Source of the DNA: Castanea sativa
Lineage: Eukaryota > Streptophyta > Magnoliopsida > Fagales > Fagaceae
NCBI RefSeq assembly: GCF_040712315.1
Contig: NC_134020.1
Location: 53,305,751-53,369,750, forward strand
DNA length: 64,000 nucleotides
Reading direction: 5' to 3'
In this document: positions 42,692 through 54,310 of the stretch, piece by piece
How positions within the stretch are numbered: position 1 is the stretch's first letter
Layout of the letters: every line of letters starts with the position of its first letter
Notes under the pieces: generated by a model
Told to the model about the DNA's origin: nothing
The model's input: only the letters and a program-made list of their open reading frames with translations
Database searches by the model: none
Program-made: the position numbers and the translations under genes

Positions 42692-45097
42692 TTATTGGCT
42701 TCGACAATTTGGAGCTAGTGCAGGAACAAAATACCCCGTAAGATATAAGATTCCAACAGTTACAAAGAAGCCAGTTGAATACCCAAACCCCAGTCCTTCC
42801 AATAAGAACCATGTCTTCTTACTCTCATACTTTGATGGTTTCATCGGAGGTAGTTCTTTTGAACATGGCACCTGAATTTGCATTCCACACAAATCACTAT
42901 TGTTGGCAAAAATGTTTGGATCATTCATTGTGTCCATTTGGCCACCACTTGGAATCTTACCTGTGAACTCATTATTACTCACATCCAAAACAGACAATTG
43001 TTGCAACTTTACTAGTGATTGGGGAATTATGCCTGATAGTTTGTTATGTGACAAGTCTAGACTCTCTACACTCTCTAAATCACCAAGGGTTACTGGTACC
43101 TTACCAAAGAAGACGTTATGTGAGATGTTGAGAATCTTTAGACCCTTCAATCTGCCTAATGATGCTGGGATTTCACCAGAAAGTTGGTTCATTGACAAGT
43201 CTAAGAAAGTGTAGAGCTCAAGGTTGTGTCTCGAGAGACCCTGCTTCGACTTTTTCCAATTTACTATCAGATCATTAAACTCGATCGAGAATGAGAAAAT
43301 ATCAGGGAGTGATGAAAATTTTTCTTGTGTTTCAATCATACCAATAAGATTTCCAAACTTTGTAGGTATATTGCCAACAAGATGGTTGTTTGAGAGGTCA
43401 AGAATCCTAAGACTACTAAGATTGGAAATACCATCAGGAATAGAACCTTGGAGTGTGGTATTTCGTAAATTTAGGACTTGAAGGGTTGAGATTTGGCTAA
43501 TAAACTCTGGGAATTCACCTTGGATTTTATTATCATGGATATCTAGGTGTTCAAGCTGGCTCATACTAGTCAAGTTTCTAGGGAAGCTTCCAGTAAACTT
43601 ATTTTGTCCTAATGCAAGAATTCTAGTTTCTTGGGAAAATTTTGTTGGAATTTCTCCAGAGAATTCATTGGAAGAAAAGTCAATGAATCCAAGTAATACA
43701 TTGGAGCTAAAATCTGGTAAGTTTCCAGAAAATCTATTGCTTGACAAGTCTAGTAATAGGAGCCGATAAATATTGGAGATAGATTGAGGTACCTTCCCTG
43801 AAAAATGGTTACCAGCCAACATGAGAATCATGATTGCAGAAGCATTACCAATATTGTTTGGCAGTTCTCCAGAAAAGTTGTTCCGAGATAGGGAAAGAAC
43901 TGATAAACTTCGAGATCTGAAGAGAGGAGGTGGCAAAGAACCTGTAAAATTGTTATCTGATAGAATTATACTTCCAACTTCCATTTCAACAAGCCATTGT
44001 GGGAACAAACCTTCTAGCTTGTTCCTACTCAAGTCCAAAAATTCAAGAGTCTTTTGTTTGGAAATCCAATATGGGATTTCTCCTGAAAGACCACAAGACT
44101 TCATAGACAATTGAGATAGCATACACTTTGGCACTATCTTTGCGTTGCTATTCCAAGTTAGATAATTCCCTCCAAGAAAAAGACGCTTCATGCCCTTGAT
44201 ATTAAACAACCAAGATGGAATTTCTCCACTGAGAAAGTTATTTTCCAACTGAAGTGTTTCTAACTTCGTCAATTTCTGTATGGATGATGGAATTTTACCT
44301 GTCAACTTGTTGTTGCTCAAAGCCAAAGTAGTTATGTTGGACAGATTGCCAATAAAAGAAGGAATCTCCATTGACAAGAAATTGTCCCTCAAGTCCAATT
44401 CTTCCAAATTCTTCAAATCCAAAATTGAAGACGGAATTTCACCAAAAAAATTGTTGCTGCGAAAATACAATCGCTGCAACTTTGTCATGTTCCCTATCTC
44501 CTTAGGGATATTTCCACCAAGAAAATTTGCATCCAGCTTCAATACCCTCAAGTTTTGAAGAGAGCCCACTTCCCCACTAAGATTGCCGTGGAATGAATTG
44601 CTACTTAAATCAAGATATTGAAGGTACCTCAAGTGAAAAACTTGAGAGGGAATGGAACCATCAAAGAGATTATTCTTCAAGTCAAGATAAACCAATTTGC
44701 TCAAATTGGTAAAGCTGTTGCCTGGCAATTCTCCTTGTATGTAATTTGAGGACATGTCAAGCAGTTTCAAGCTTCTAATGCGAAAGAGTGGAGTCAAGAC
44801 GGTGGAAGCCACCACAATGGGCTCCATAGATTGCATGAAGACTAGGGAGTCAAGATATAGACCAATCACAACCCTAGAATGAAAGCCAGTACTGCAAATG
44901 ACTCTGTCCCAGTTGCAACAATTTGAGCTGGAATTCCATGACTCTAACTCAAACAATAAGCTTTCTAATGAAGAAGAACTAGTAGTTTTAATGAGAGAAG
45001 ATTTAAACTGGAGAAGGGCTTGTTTTTGATCTTCAGGACAACAAAGAGAAGGGGTGAAAAAGATGAGAAATGCTAGTAGCAGGCTGAGTTTGGCCAT
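42692..45097 (-). CDS. Leucine-rich repeat receptor-like protein (RLP), intact, 801 aa
   Basis: This intronless gene encodes a plasma-membrane receptor without a kinase, of the kind that senses apoplastic ligands with SOBIR1/BAK1-type partners. Order: signal peptide (1-19, MAKLSLLLAFLIFFTPSLC), cysteine cap (20-68, CCPEDQKQ to CCNWDRVIC), leucine-rich repeats (about 105-580), the non-LRR island (581-630, IETQEKFSSLPD to VNWKKSK), four final LRRs (630-715), C-cap (NNSDLCGMQIQVPC), acidic/basic juxtamembrane, one transmembrane helix (about 773-792) and a 9-residue tail. The layout matches RLPs such as Arabidopsis RLP46, though the exact orthologue is uncertain. I start at 45,097 because the signal peptide begins there. 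The frame stays open 80 codons further, but only because upstream repeats lack stops, and that part lies beyond the TATA box. No lesion seen. Confidence 0.95.
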   Translation of the reverse strand: MAKLSLLLAFLIFFTPSLCCPEDQKQALLQFKSSLIKTTSSSSLESLLFELESWNSSSNCCNWDRVICSTGFHSRVVIGLYLDSLVFMQSMEPIVVASTVLTPLFRIRSLKLLDMSSNYIQGELPGNSFTNLSKLVYLDLKNNLFDGSIPSQVFHLRYLQYLDLSSNSFHGNLSGEVGSLQNLRVLKLDANFLGGNIPKEIGNMTKLQRLYFRSNNFFGEIPSSILDLKNLEELDLRDNFLSMEIPSFIGNLSNITTLALSNNKLTGKIPSSIQKLTKLETLQLENNFLSGEIPSWLFNIKGMKRLFLGGNYLTWNSNAKIVPKCMLSQLSMKSCGLSGEIPYWISKQKTLEFLDLSRNKLEGLFPQWLVEMEVGSIILSDNNFTGSLPPPLFRSRSLSVLSLSRNNFSGELPNNIGNASAIMILMLAGNHFSGKVPQSISNIYRLLLLDLSSNRFSGNLPDFSSNVLLGFIDFSSNEFSGEIPTKFSQETRILALGQNKFTGSFPRNLTSMSQLEHLDIHDNKIQGEFPEFISQISTLQVLNLRNTTLQGSIPDGISNLSSLRILDLSNNHLVGNIPTKFGNLIGMIETQEKFSSLPDIFSFSIEFNDLIVNWKKSKQGLSRHNLELYTFLDLSMNQLSGEIPASLGRLKGLKILNISHNVFFGKVPVTLGDLESVESLDLSHNKLSGIIPQSLVKLQQLSVLDVSNNEFTGKIPSGGQMDTMNDPNIFANNSDLCGMQIQVPCSKELPPMKPSKYESKKTWFLLEGLGFGYSTGFFVTVGILYLTGYFVPALAPNCRSQ

Positions 45098-45152
45098 TGT
45101 TGTTTTTCTTTGATCGTTGTGGGATGGTTGTGAGAAGTGTGGAGAAGTAGTG

Positions 45153-45166
45153 TGATATATAAAAAG
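45153..45166 (-). promoter_or_regulatory. TATA box of the RLP gene
   Basis: On the minus strand the sequence is CTTTTTATATATCA, ending 56 bases before the chosen ATG. Transcription would start near 45,125 and give a very short leader. Remnant copies keep weaker versions, such as ttataaaa near 29,970. Confidence 0.6.
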
Positions 45167-45174
45167 AGGTTCAC

Positions 45175-45447
45175 ATGCTGCACCACTTATCGTGGTGTAC
45201 TCAAAAGTCATAGTTAATGGGCAAGTAGCCATAGGCTTGGCACCACTTTTCGTGGTGTACTCAAAAGTCTTAGTCAATGGGTCAATAGCATAGCTTTTGG
45301 AAAATCTGTTGGAAAGAAAAGGGAGTCTAGAAGACACTTAGGCTTGGCACCACTTTTCGTGGTGTACTCAAAAGTCTTAGTCAATGGGTCAATAGCATAG
45401 CTTTTGGAAAATCTGTTGGAAAGAAAAGGGAGTCTAGAAGACACTTC
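45175..45447. repeat. Direct repeats in the RLP upstream region (one partial and two full copies)
   Basis: The unit, about 104-107 bp, starts cttggcaccacttttcgtgg tgtactcaaaagtcttagtc and ends gggagtctagaagacactt. Full copies are at about 45,236-45,342 and 45,343-45,447; a partial one is at 45,175-45,235. The two full copies are nearly identical, so this duplication is recent. They lie directly upstream of the TATA box. Confidence 0.92.
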
Positions 45448-45489
45448 GGCTTGTTCGGTATCTCTTTCCAATTCTAAATTTTTAACTTT

Positions 45490-46275
45490 TGGATAATTTT
45501 TTAGGGGTATAATAATAAATATAAATTATACAATATTTTAAACAAAAGATTAAATAAATATATCGATTGATATATTTTGATATATAAAGTTTTATAATTG
45601 CTTTCTATGATTTTTTGTACTTCGAAATTATTGTATGATATATTTATTATTAATCCTACTAATTACATATGTTTCAATATACATAGTCAAGCAATCATTC
45701 ATTAACTAATTTCTCATTTGATTTATTTATTTAATATTTCCTAAGATCTAAATGAGCTTTTTCTAAGGTTTAAGTGTTTGTTTGGGAACAGCTTATTTAT
45801 CTAAAACTGAAAACATTTTGCTGAAAGTACTATAAATAAAACTAAAAAGTAGCTGAAACAATACAGTAGGATCTATAAATAGTACCAAAAAAACGTAATA
45901 GAGTCCATGAATAATGGCGAAAATAAGCTAAATAGTAAAAAAAAAATCTAATTTTTTAAGTCAATGCCAAATGCACACTAGGATTAACAAATTTTACTTT
46001 TGTTGTTGGGCTAACTAAAATTTTTTTCCCAGATTTTAGATCAAATTGATTTATTATTGAGATTTTTCTTTGGATTTAAAAAAGTCAAGATATTGTTAAG
46101 ATGATTATATTCAAGTTTATTTCAGTTGGATTTAAGATTAGGGTGTTCAAATTTTTATTTCAAGCATCCAAACAAGAAAAATAAAATTTTATATATATTT
46201 TTTTTTTTTGGTTTTTGGGTTCAATTCAGGGGTTCAGTTGAACCCCTGGGCTCCAAGTGGAGCCACCCCTCTTCT
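45490..46275. mobile_element. Insertion shared by both RLP blocks (partner 56,765-57,562)
   Basis: Both copies open with ttaggggt.taataa.aaatataaattatac and close with gaacccc..ggctccaagtggagc.gcccct. At the partner copy the ends are inverted (agtagcggccccac and agtaggggcagctcc) and acttct(aa/gg) flanks them, so a hAT-type element with an 8-bp duplication is likely. Its presence at the same place in both blocks means it inserted before they were duplicated. Confidence 0.65.
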
Positions 46276-46416
46276 GGTCTTATTCTTTAAAAATAAAACC
46301 AAAAGGAAACCTACTAAAAGTCATATTGGCTTTTCTTTTTCCCCTGTGAAATGAGTTTACCAAAATTTTGACTTTACTAATGTTTTACAAAAAAAAAGTT
46401 TGGTAAGTAGCCATAG

Positions 46417-49400
46417 GCCCGACGCTTTTGGAAAATCTATTGGAAAGAAAAGAGTGTCTGAAAGGCACTTTGGCTTGTCTGGTATCTCTTTCCATGGAAT
46501 GAGATTATTCAAAAAATTTACTTCTGGTCTTGTTTTTAAAATATAATACTAAAAGGAAAGATATTGAAAGTCATAAAAGCTTTGTTGGGTTAAAATAGAT
46601 TGACCACGATTAATTAATATAATTTCCCAAATTGATAATTAGGTTAAATTACATGCAAATTGTGGAAGCACTAACAAATCACCAAATAAACTAACATGCA
46701 GCAGAAAATAAAAAACACAGTGATTTATTGACAAATTGGGAGAACTTCTCGTAAGGCAAAAACTTCACCGGGTAAATTTTAGGTCACCACTCCCAAAAAT
46801 CCACTAATTAAGAACAAGTAGTTATAAATATAAATAATCTTACCACTACCCTAGACTATCTCAAAATACCAACTTACAGTTGAACCTTTACTCCAATACC
46901 CAATTGGAGTTGATCATGTAGTAGATTCTTCACTTTGCACAAATTTTCAATCTGTGACTAGTTTGCACAAATTTCCCTAGGCCCGTAGCTTTTGGAAAAT
47001 CTATTGGAAAGAAAAGAGTGTCTAGAAAGCACTTTGGCTTGTCTGGTATCTCTTTCCATTGAGTGAAATTATTCAAAATTTTTACTTCTGGTCTTGTTTT
47101 TTAAAAATAATACTAAAAGGAAAGATACTAAAAGTCATATTGGCTTTGTTGGGTTAAATTAGATTGGCCACGATTAATTAATATAATTACTCAAGTTGAT
47201 TAATTAGGTTAAATTACATGCAAATTGTGAAGACATTAATAAATCACCAAATAAACTAACATGCAGCAAAAAATAAATAAAATGGTGATTTGTTGACAAA
47301 TTGGGAAAATCTCTCACAAGGTAAAAACTCCCCCGGATGAATTTCAGGTCACCACTCCCAAGAATCCACTAATTAAGAACAAGAGGTTATAAATATAAAT
47401 AATCTTACCACTATCCTAGACTATCCCAAAATACCAACTTATTGTTGAACCTTTTCTCCAGTATCCAATTGGACTTGATCGTGTAGTAGATTTCTTCACA
47501 TTGCGCAAATTTCCAATCTATGACTAACTCCTTTGCACAAATTTCCCTAGGCTCGTAGCTTTTGGAAAATCTGTTGGAAAGAAAAGAGTGTCTGGAAGGC
47601 ACTTTGGCTTGTCTGGTATCTCTTTCCATGGAGTGGGATTATTCAAAAATTTACTATTGGTCTTATTCTTTAAAAATAATACTAAAAGGAAAGACACTAA
47701 AAGTCATATTGGCTTTGTTGGGTTAAAATAGATTGACCATGATTAATTAGGTCAAACTACATGCAAATTGTGAAGGCACTAACAAATCACCTAATAAACT
47801 AACATGCAGCAGAAAATATATAACACGGTAATTTTTTGACGAATTGGAAAAATCTCTTGCAAGGCAAAAACTCCACCAGGTGAATTTCAGATCACCACTC
47901 TCAAGAATTCACTTATTACGAACAACGGTTATAAATATAAATAATCTTTCCACACCCCAAACTATCTCAAAATACCTACCTACAGTTGAATATTTGCTCC
48001 AATACCCAATTGGACTTGATCGTGTAGTAGATTTTTTTACTTTGCACAAAATTTCAATCTGTGACTAACTCTTTTGCACAAATTTTCCTAGGCTCGTAGC
48101 TTTTGGAAAATCTATTGAAAAGAAAAGAGTGTCTGGAAGGCACTTTGGCTTGTCTAGTATCTCTTTCCATGGAGTGAGATTATTCAAAAATTTTACTTCT
48201 AGTCTTATTCTTTAAAATAAAACCAAAAGGAAAGATACTGAAAGTCATATTGGTTTTACTGGGTTAAAATAGATTGACCACGATTAATTAATATAATTAC
48301 CCATATTGATTACTTAGGTCAAATTACATGCAAATTGTGAAGGCACTAACAAATCACCTAATAAACTAACATGCAGCAGAAAATATATAACACGGTAATT
48401 TTTTGACGAATTGGAAAAATCTCTCGCAAGGGAAAAACTCCACCGGGTGAATTTCAGATCACCACTCCCAAGAATCCACTTATTACGAACAATGGTTATA
48501 AATATAAATAATCTTTCCACTACCCCAGACTATCTCAAAATACATACCTACAGTTGAACATTTGCTCCAATACCCAATTGGACTTGATTGTGTAGTAGAT
48601 TTTTTTACTTTGCACAAAATTTTAATCTGTGACTAACTCTTTTGCACAAATTTTCCTAGGCTCGTAGCTTTTGGAAAATCTATTGGAAAGAAAAGAGTGT
48701 CTGGAAGGCACTTTGGCTTGTCTAGTATCTCTTTCCATGAAGTGTGATTATTCAAAAATTTTACTTCTAGTCTTATTCTTTAAAATAAAACCAAAAGGAA
48801 AGATACTGAAAGTCATATTGGTTTTACTGGGTTAAAATAGATTGACCACGATTAATTAATATAATTACCCATATTGATTACTTAGGTCAAATTACATGCA
48901 AATTGCGAAGGCACTAACAAATCACCTAATAAACTAACATGCAGCAGAAAATATATAACACGGTAATTTTTTGACGAATTGGAAAAATCTCTTGCAAGGC
49001 AAAAACTCCACCGGGTGAATTTTAGATCACCACTCCCAAGAATTCACTTATTACGAACAACGGTTATAAATATAAATAATCTTTCCACTACCCCAGACTA
49101 TCTCAAAATATCTACCTACAGTTGAACCTTTGCTCCAATACCCAATTGGATTTGATCGTGTAATAGATTTTTTTACTTTGCACAAAATTTCAATCTGTGA
49201 CTAACTCTTTTGCACAAATTTTCCTAGGCTCGTAGCTTTTGGAAAATCTATTGGAAAGAAAAGAGTGTCTGGAAGGCACTTTGGCTTGTCTAGTATCTCT
49301 TTCCATGGAGTGAGATTATTCAAAAATTTTACTTCTAGTCTTATTCTTTAAAATAAAACCAAAAGGAAAGATACTGAAAGTCATATTGGTTTTACTGGGT

Positions 49401-50480
49401 TAAAATAGATTGACCACGATTAATTAATATAATTACCCATATTGATTACTTAGGTCAAATTACATGCAAATTGTGAAGGCACTAACAAATCACCTAATAA
49501 ACTAACATGCAGCAGAAAATATATAACACGGTAATTTTTTGACGAATTGGAAAAATCTCTCGCAAGGCAAAAACTCCACCGGGTGAATTTCAGATCACCA
49601 CTCCCAAGAATCCACTTATTACGAACAACGGTTATAAATATAAATAATCTTTCCACTACCCCAGACTATCTCAAAATACCTACCTACAGTTGAACATTTG
49701 CTCCAATACCCAATTGGACTTGATCCTATAGTAGATTTTTTTACTTTGCACAAAATTTCAATCTGTGACTAACTCTTTTGCACAAATTTTCCTAGGCTCG
49801 TAGCTTTTGGAAAATCTATTGGAAAGAAAAGAGTGTCTGGAAGGCACTTTGGCTTGTCCAATATCTCTTTCCATGGAGTGAGATTATTCAAAAATTTTAC
49901 TTCTAGTCTTATTCTTTAAAATAAAACCAAAAGGAAAGATACTGAAAGTCATATTGGTTTTACTGGGTTAAAATAGATTGACCACGATTAATTAATATAA
50001 TTACCCATATTGATTACTTAGGTCAAATTACATGCAAATTGTGAAGGTACTAACAAATCACCTAATAAACTAACATGCAGCAGAAAACATATAACACGGT
50101 AATTTTTTGACGAATTGGAAAAATCTCTCGCAAGGCAAAAACTCCACCGGGTGAATTTCAAATCACCACTCCTAAGAATGCACTTATTACGAACAATGGT
50201 TATAAATATAAATAATCTTACCACTACCCTAGACTATCCCAAAATACCAACCTATAGTTGAACATTTGCTCCAATACCCAATTAGACTTGATCGTTTAGT
50301 AGATTTCTTCATTTTGTACAAATTTACAATCTGTGACTAACTCTTTTGCACAAATTTTCCTAGGCTCGTAGTTTTTGGAAAATCTGTTGGAAAGAAAAGA
50401 GTGTTGGAAGGCACTTTGGCTTGTCTGGTATCTCTTTCCATGGAGTGAGATTATTCAAAAAATTTACTTCTGGTCTTATT
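46417..50480. repeat. 568-bp composite tandem array upstream of the RLP gene
   Basis: Units begin (ctcgtagcttttggaaaatct) at 46,984, 47,552, 48,093, 48,661, 49,229, 49,797 and 50,365, with a divergent first unit at about 46,417. Spacing is exactly 568 bp except one unit of 541. Each unit joins about 190 bp of RLP 5'-flank sequence (ggaaagaaaagagtgtctgg..ctctttccatgg) to about 380 bp of LTR-like sequence (taacatgcagcagaaaa, acggtaattttttgacgaat, tcaccactcccaagaat). The last four full units are nearly identical, so expansion is recent. The duplicate block has only one unit plus a piece (57,720-58,400). The 68-codon frames inside units are not genes. Confidence 0.95.
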
Positions 50481-50615
50481 CTTTAAAAATAAAACCGAAA
50501 GGAAAGATACTGAAAGTAATATTCGCTTTTCTCTTTCGTGTGAAATGAGTTTATCAAAATTTTGACTTTTTCCTCCCTTTTGTTTAAAGAGAGTGTATTA
50601 TTACTTTACTATTGT

Positions 50616-50625
50616 TTTACAAATG

Positions 50626-50671
<46 letters not shown>

Positions 50672-50706
50672 AGAAGAAGAAGAAGAATAAGAAGAAGAAG
50701 AAGAAG
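50616..50706. repeat. Poly-A run and (AAG)n microsatellite
   Basis: About 45 A (from 50,625) pass into an AAG repeat (50,669-50,706) with one AAT interruption. The partner block has a shorter A run at 58,532-58,558. Confidence 0.95.
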
Positions 50707-51607
50707 GTGTAACTCTTGAGAGTGATTATGGAGCAACAAACGTTATTGTATCCGTTGTTAGATGTTACTGCTAAATGTATTTATATTAGTTGTACACTTA
50801 CTCCAATTGATTGAGGCTTCTTCATATATCAATTTTTGTAATCAGAGATGTTTGGATTAAGAAATGTTGTAAGTTTGCTGCCTATGAAGCTGCTATTTTT
50901 TTTTTTTTTTAACATGTGTATTTTATCTTTAGATTAAAATACGATTTTGTTGATCAATTTCTATAAGTGAAAGAGTCCTGAATCAGGATAACAAGCAGGT
51001 TGCTAATGCATTATAGGACAACATGTTGACCATGATTAATTGAAACCCATCCTTGGAGACAGTAACACATTTCGGGAAAATTTTTAATAGGTTTCCTCCG
51101 AAAAGTCTTCATTATTCTAACAGATTGCTTATCACAAAAAGATTTCCTCAATGAAAATGAATATAGGACTAAACAAAGAGTATAGAATTGCTTAAAAATT
51201 TGAAAAATGTGCCATAAACACACCGTTAATTGTATTAAATTAAAGCTAAAGTAAATGAGTAGTTTGTAACCAAAACTATGGCTGCATTGCTACTACCCTC
51301 CATATATATGCTATCATGGATCAAAGACTAATAGCTAAGGTTCTTAGCCAGAAAATTCCAAATAGTATTGCAATATAGGTCCTTAAAAAAACAAAACAAA
51401 AACAAAATAAAAAAACCAAAATGTATTGTTTTGTCATGATTAACAACATAGGTCCTTAAACACTTATATTTTAAGCTACTTGGACTCTATATATCTCAAT
51501 TCCACCAAGGGAAGCTCATTTTGTGATTCTCTTCAGCCACATATACCTAAAGTAGAAAAAAAAAATGTATAAGTAAATTTGAAACAAAAGATATATATTA
51601 TTACAAT

Positions 51608-51638
<31 letters not shown>

Positions 51639-51670
51639 GACTAGAAAAATGAAATGAAAAAACTCACTTT
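50707..51670. other. Gene-poor spacer
   Basis: No convincing gene. The stretch 51,485-51,545, read on the minus strand (AEENHKMSFPWW), might be a further scrap of the FAR1-like pseudogene at 51,671, but it is too short to be sure. Poly-A runs lie at 51,617-51,638. Confidence 0.45.
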
Positions 51671-51983
51671 ATGCTAAGTCATCATTATTATTGGCATCAA
51701 ACGCTGTCATGTTTTCTTTTGCGTTGCCCTTCATTGCAACATACATAAATACAACTTGTTATATTATCACTAATAGATGGTCTTTTATTGGTACAAACAC
51801 GGATTCCAAAACCGTCTTTTTTGCAAACTCTTTCTAAAAAGTTTCAACACCATTGAGGGAGTCAAATTGCATTCCAACATATGGCTTGGATTTCAACTCA
51901 CAAGCACCAAAATCTTCAAGTGGTAACTCTTGCTCTAATAACTCTAGATTGTTTGGGGCATCATATAACTCTTCACACTCCAT
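51671..51983 (-). pseudogene. FAR1/FHY3-type DNA-binding domain pseudogene
   Basis: An ATG at 51,981-51,983 opens MECEELYDAPNNLELLEQEL and leads to KSKPYVGMQFDSLNGVETF. A TAG replaces the usual aromatic residue, and then KEFAKKT. After a frame change the text continues GFGIRVCTNKRPSISDNITS and CIYVCCNEGQRKRKHDS, and after another change DANNNDDL. This is the FAR1 DNA-binding domain (WRKY-GCM1-like zinc fold) found in FHY3/FAR1 light-signalling factors and in the Mutator transposases they derive from. One stop and two frameshifts in about 310 bp, and no downstream MULE transposase domain seen, make this a dead fragment. It may come from a FAR1-related host gene or a transposon. Confidence 0.8.
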
Positions 51984-52739
51984 TTGCTATTCAGTAACTA
52001 TAACAACCTATGTAAACAATGAACACAAATATAAAATATGTAAATATAACAACCAATATATTTACATAAATGAAAGATTTGAATAATTCCATATCTAAAA
52101 AAATAGTCACTTTGAGCCAAGTACTATTTGATTTAGTAGCCAAAACTTGTAGCTACAACTAATAGACCGAATATAATATCAAAGTTCCCTCTCATCAGTG
52201 TGTAAACATTCAACTGCAAAACATATGTTCTATCTAAGAAATTATAACAAGGGAAAACAGAGGTTATATCTGATAGACCCAATAGAAAAACTAATAAAAT
52301 TTAACTACACATGAGACAATAAAATTTGGAACAACTAATAGACCCAAAAGAAAAATAGAGGTTATATCTACACATGCAGCAACTATTTTGATACATTAAA
52401 TTTACTATTGCATATAAAAATAACTAATAGACCCAATAGATTTAATCAATAGCAAGTTGTTCTGGAAAATATAGTTGCATATAAAAAGAACTAAACTACT
52501 ACTATTGCATATAAAAAGAATCACAACAGCCACCAAAATTTTCAACATCTTACAATATACTTAAATACAATAAAATAGTTCTATCTAAGAAATTATTACA
52601 AGGGAAAAACAGTGGGAGACTAACCAATTGTGCAACCAGAGGCTTCTTCTTCTTCTTCTTCTTTTTTCTGCTGGTGACCTGGCGGTGGAGCTAGAAGGGT
52701 AGTGGAGGAGAAAGAGACAGGGAGACAGAGAGGTGTGCA
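51984..52739. other. Gene-poor spacer
   Basis: No gene recognised. Short direct repeats of tatataaaaagaactaa- and aatagaccca-like phrases recur between 52,260 and 52,520. A (TTC)n stretch at 52,644-52,663 gives open frames without meaning. Confidence 0.5.
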
Positions 52740-53133
52740 AAGGAGTTACACTTGGTGTAACTCTAAACAATATTACACCACTCAATATTTTTTAATTGGA
52801 TGCGAATATTGACAAATCCACCGTTAGATTATATTATCTTCATATATTCTCCATGCTTGCAAAATTTCAAAGAAATCAAAGATTAATAGCCATGTCATCA
52901 ATCAATTGTTAAAATTCAAGTTTTTATAGTTTAAAATAATGCATAAAATATGAGTTTATAGATCAAGTGGTAAATAACATCTGATTGATATAAACATTGG
53001 CATGCATGTTAAGGCCATATAGAACATGTAATTAAACATTTGGATTTTCAAAATATTAATTCAATATAACAAGTTATTGGGTGATGTAACATTGCTTAGA
53101 ATTAGACCAAGTGTAACTTGAACTCAACCCATA
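52740..53133. mobile_element. Dispersed non-autonomous element with GAGTTACACTTGG ends
   Basis: It starts gagttacacttggtgtaact and ends, inverted, gagttcaagttacacttggt. Its interior (acaaatccaccgttaga, atttcaaagaaatcaaagat, ttaacatgcatgttaag-like phrases) is clearly related to 32,800-33,060 and 35,310-35,570, so the family occurs three times here. No coding capacity. Confidence 0.65.
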
Positions 53134-53154
53134 TATATATTTCAAGTTCTAACC

Positions 53155-54310
53155 TTTCAAGAGCAGTATAAAAACAGTTTACTATCATCAATCTGTTCAA
53201 GACATAAGCTGCATAATGAATTGAGATCCCAATAGTTGGTCCTTTCACGGTTAAGGAAAAAGTTGGAAAAATTAAAAATTAAAAACATCACATGCCTTAT
53301 AGCTAAATTTCAGACCTTTAAATTACTTAGGATTTTACTAGATGTATAGTTAATATTAGGTAAGTATGGTATCTACAAACAAACATTGTATACCGTAGAT
53401 TAAGTCCTTTTATTAGTACCAATCACAACATGTCGAGTTGATAAAACAAAAATAAGTGTAACAAAGGTAGTTTATTAAGCTTGTCTAGGCAGAGGAGATG
53501 GAGTGAATAGGCGTAAAGATATATGGGCCTGACCTAAGTGGAAAAATTGCTAGCGTCTCATTAATTCAAAAAAGGCCCGCCCGCTCTATTCAAGTTCGTC
53601 TTTATATCCTAAAAGATAGTGTTGAGCTAAAGGCCCAACATACCACTCCATAACCAAAGGTCCCATCATGTTATCACTTTCCATCAGCTCTGATTTTGAT
53701 TTTTGGAAGAGGGCTTTTGTGGTTCCAAATTGTGAAGCAACCTGTAATGCTTGCCGTCTTCTATTGACCAATGGGCAATGACCATACAGTGGTAAGTAGT
53801 AAATTGACTAGATTCTTTTCTAGTCAACCTAATGGCCTCTGTCGCGAAGAGATTCTTTCTTGCAATTATTTTGTGTGTGTGTGGAACAAAAGAGCTGCAG
53901 GTATTCAAAAGAATATTTAGATACTTGAAGATGTTTGAACAACCAAAAAGAAAAAGGTAATGGACTCAACTTCTACATATTTTCGAATCTTCAGTTCCAC
54001 TCCTCAATCGAATCCATCCAAGAAAACTGAAATAAACTAAAAGAGCTAACGTCACACATCATCGTAGTGCAAAAGAAAAAATCTTTTTAACAAAAGGTTT
54101 TGAATTCTATTTCGGAGGTTATTTCTATCTATTAATAAGAAAATTTGAAAATATTCAAGTATCATTATTTATTTATTCTTTGAGTGAAAACAAACGGCTA
54201 TTTGAAAAAAAAAAATACCAATTAAAAAAAAAAAACTACTTAAAAATAAAATGTTCTGTCTTTATCTTATGACCTAATTAAAGAAGTTCAATGCAAGCAA
54301 ATATATCTTG
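53155..54310. repeat. Segmental repeat, copy 1 (partner 58,612-59,870)
   Basis: Aligns with 58,612-59,870 with runs of over 100 identical bases (from aagacataagctgcataatg). It includes the part also seen at 33,180-33,480. The partner has a few small indels, including an extra poly-T/agaaaccaatggg stretch near 59,175. No gene. Confidence 0.92.

Noticed and set aside
42775..44558. Several plus-strand open frames of 63-104 codons
   Set aside because: They are antisense shadows of the RLP coding sequence.
45098..45337. 80-codon N-terminal extension of the RLP frame
   Set aside because: It lies upstream of the TATA box and consists of translated promoter repeats; the signal peptide starts at 45,097.
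48314..50224. Repeated 68-codon minus-strand frames starting MERLFIF or similar
   Set aside because: They recur once per 568-bp array unit, cross the junction of RLP flank and LTR-like sequence, and have no recognisable domain.
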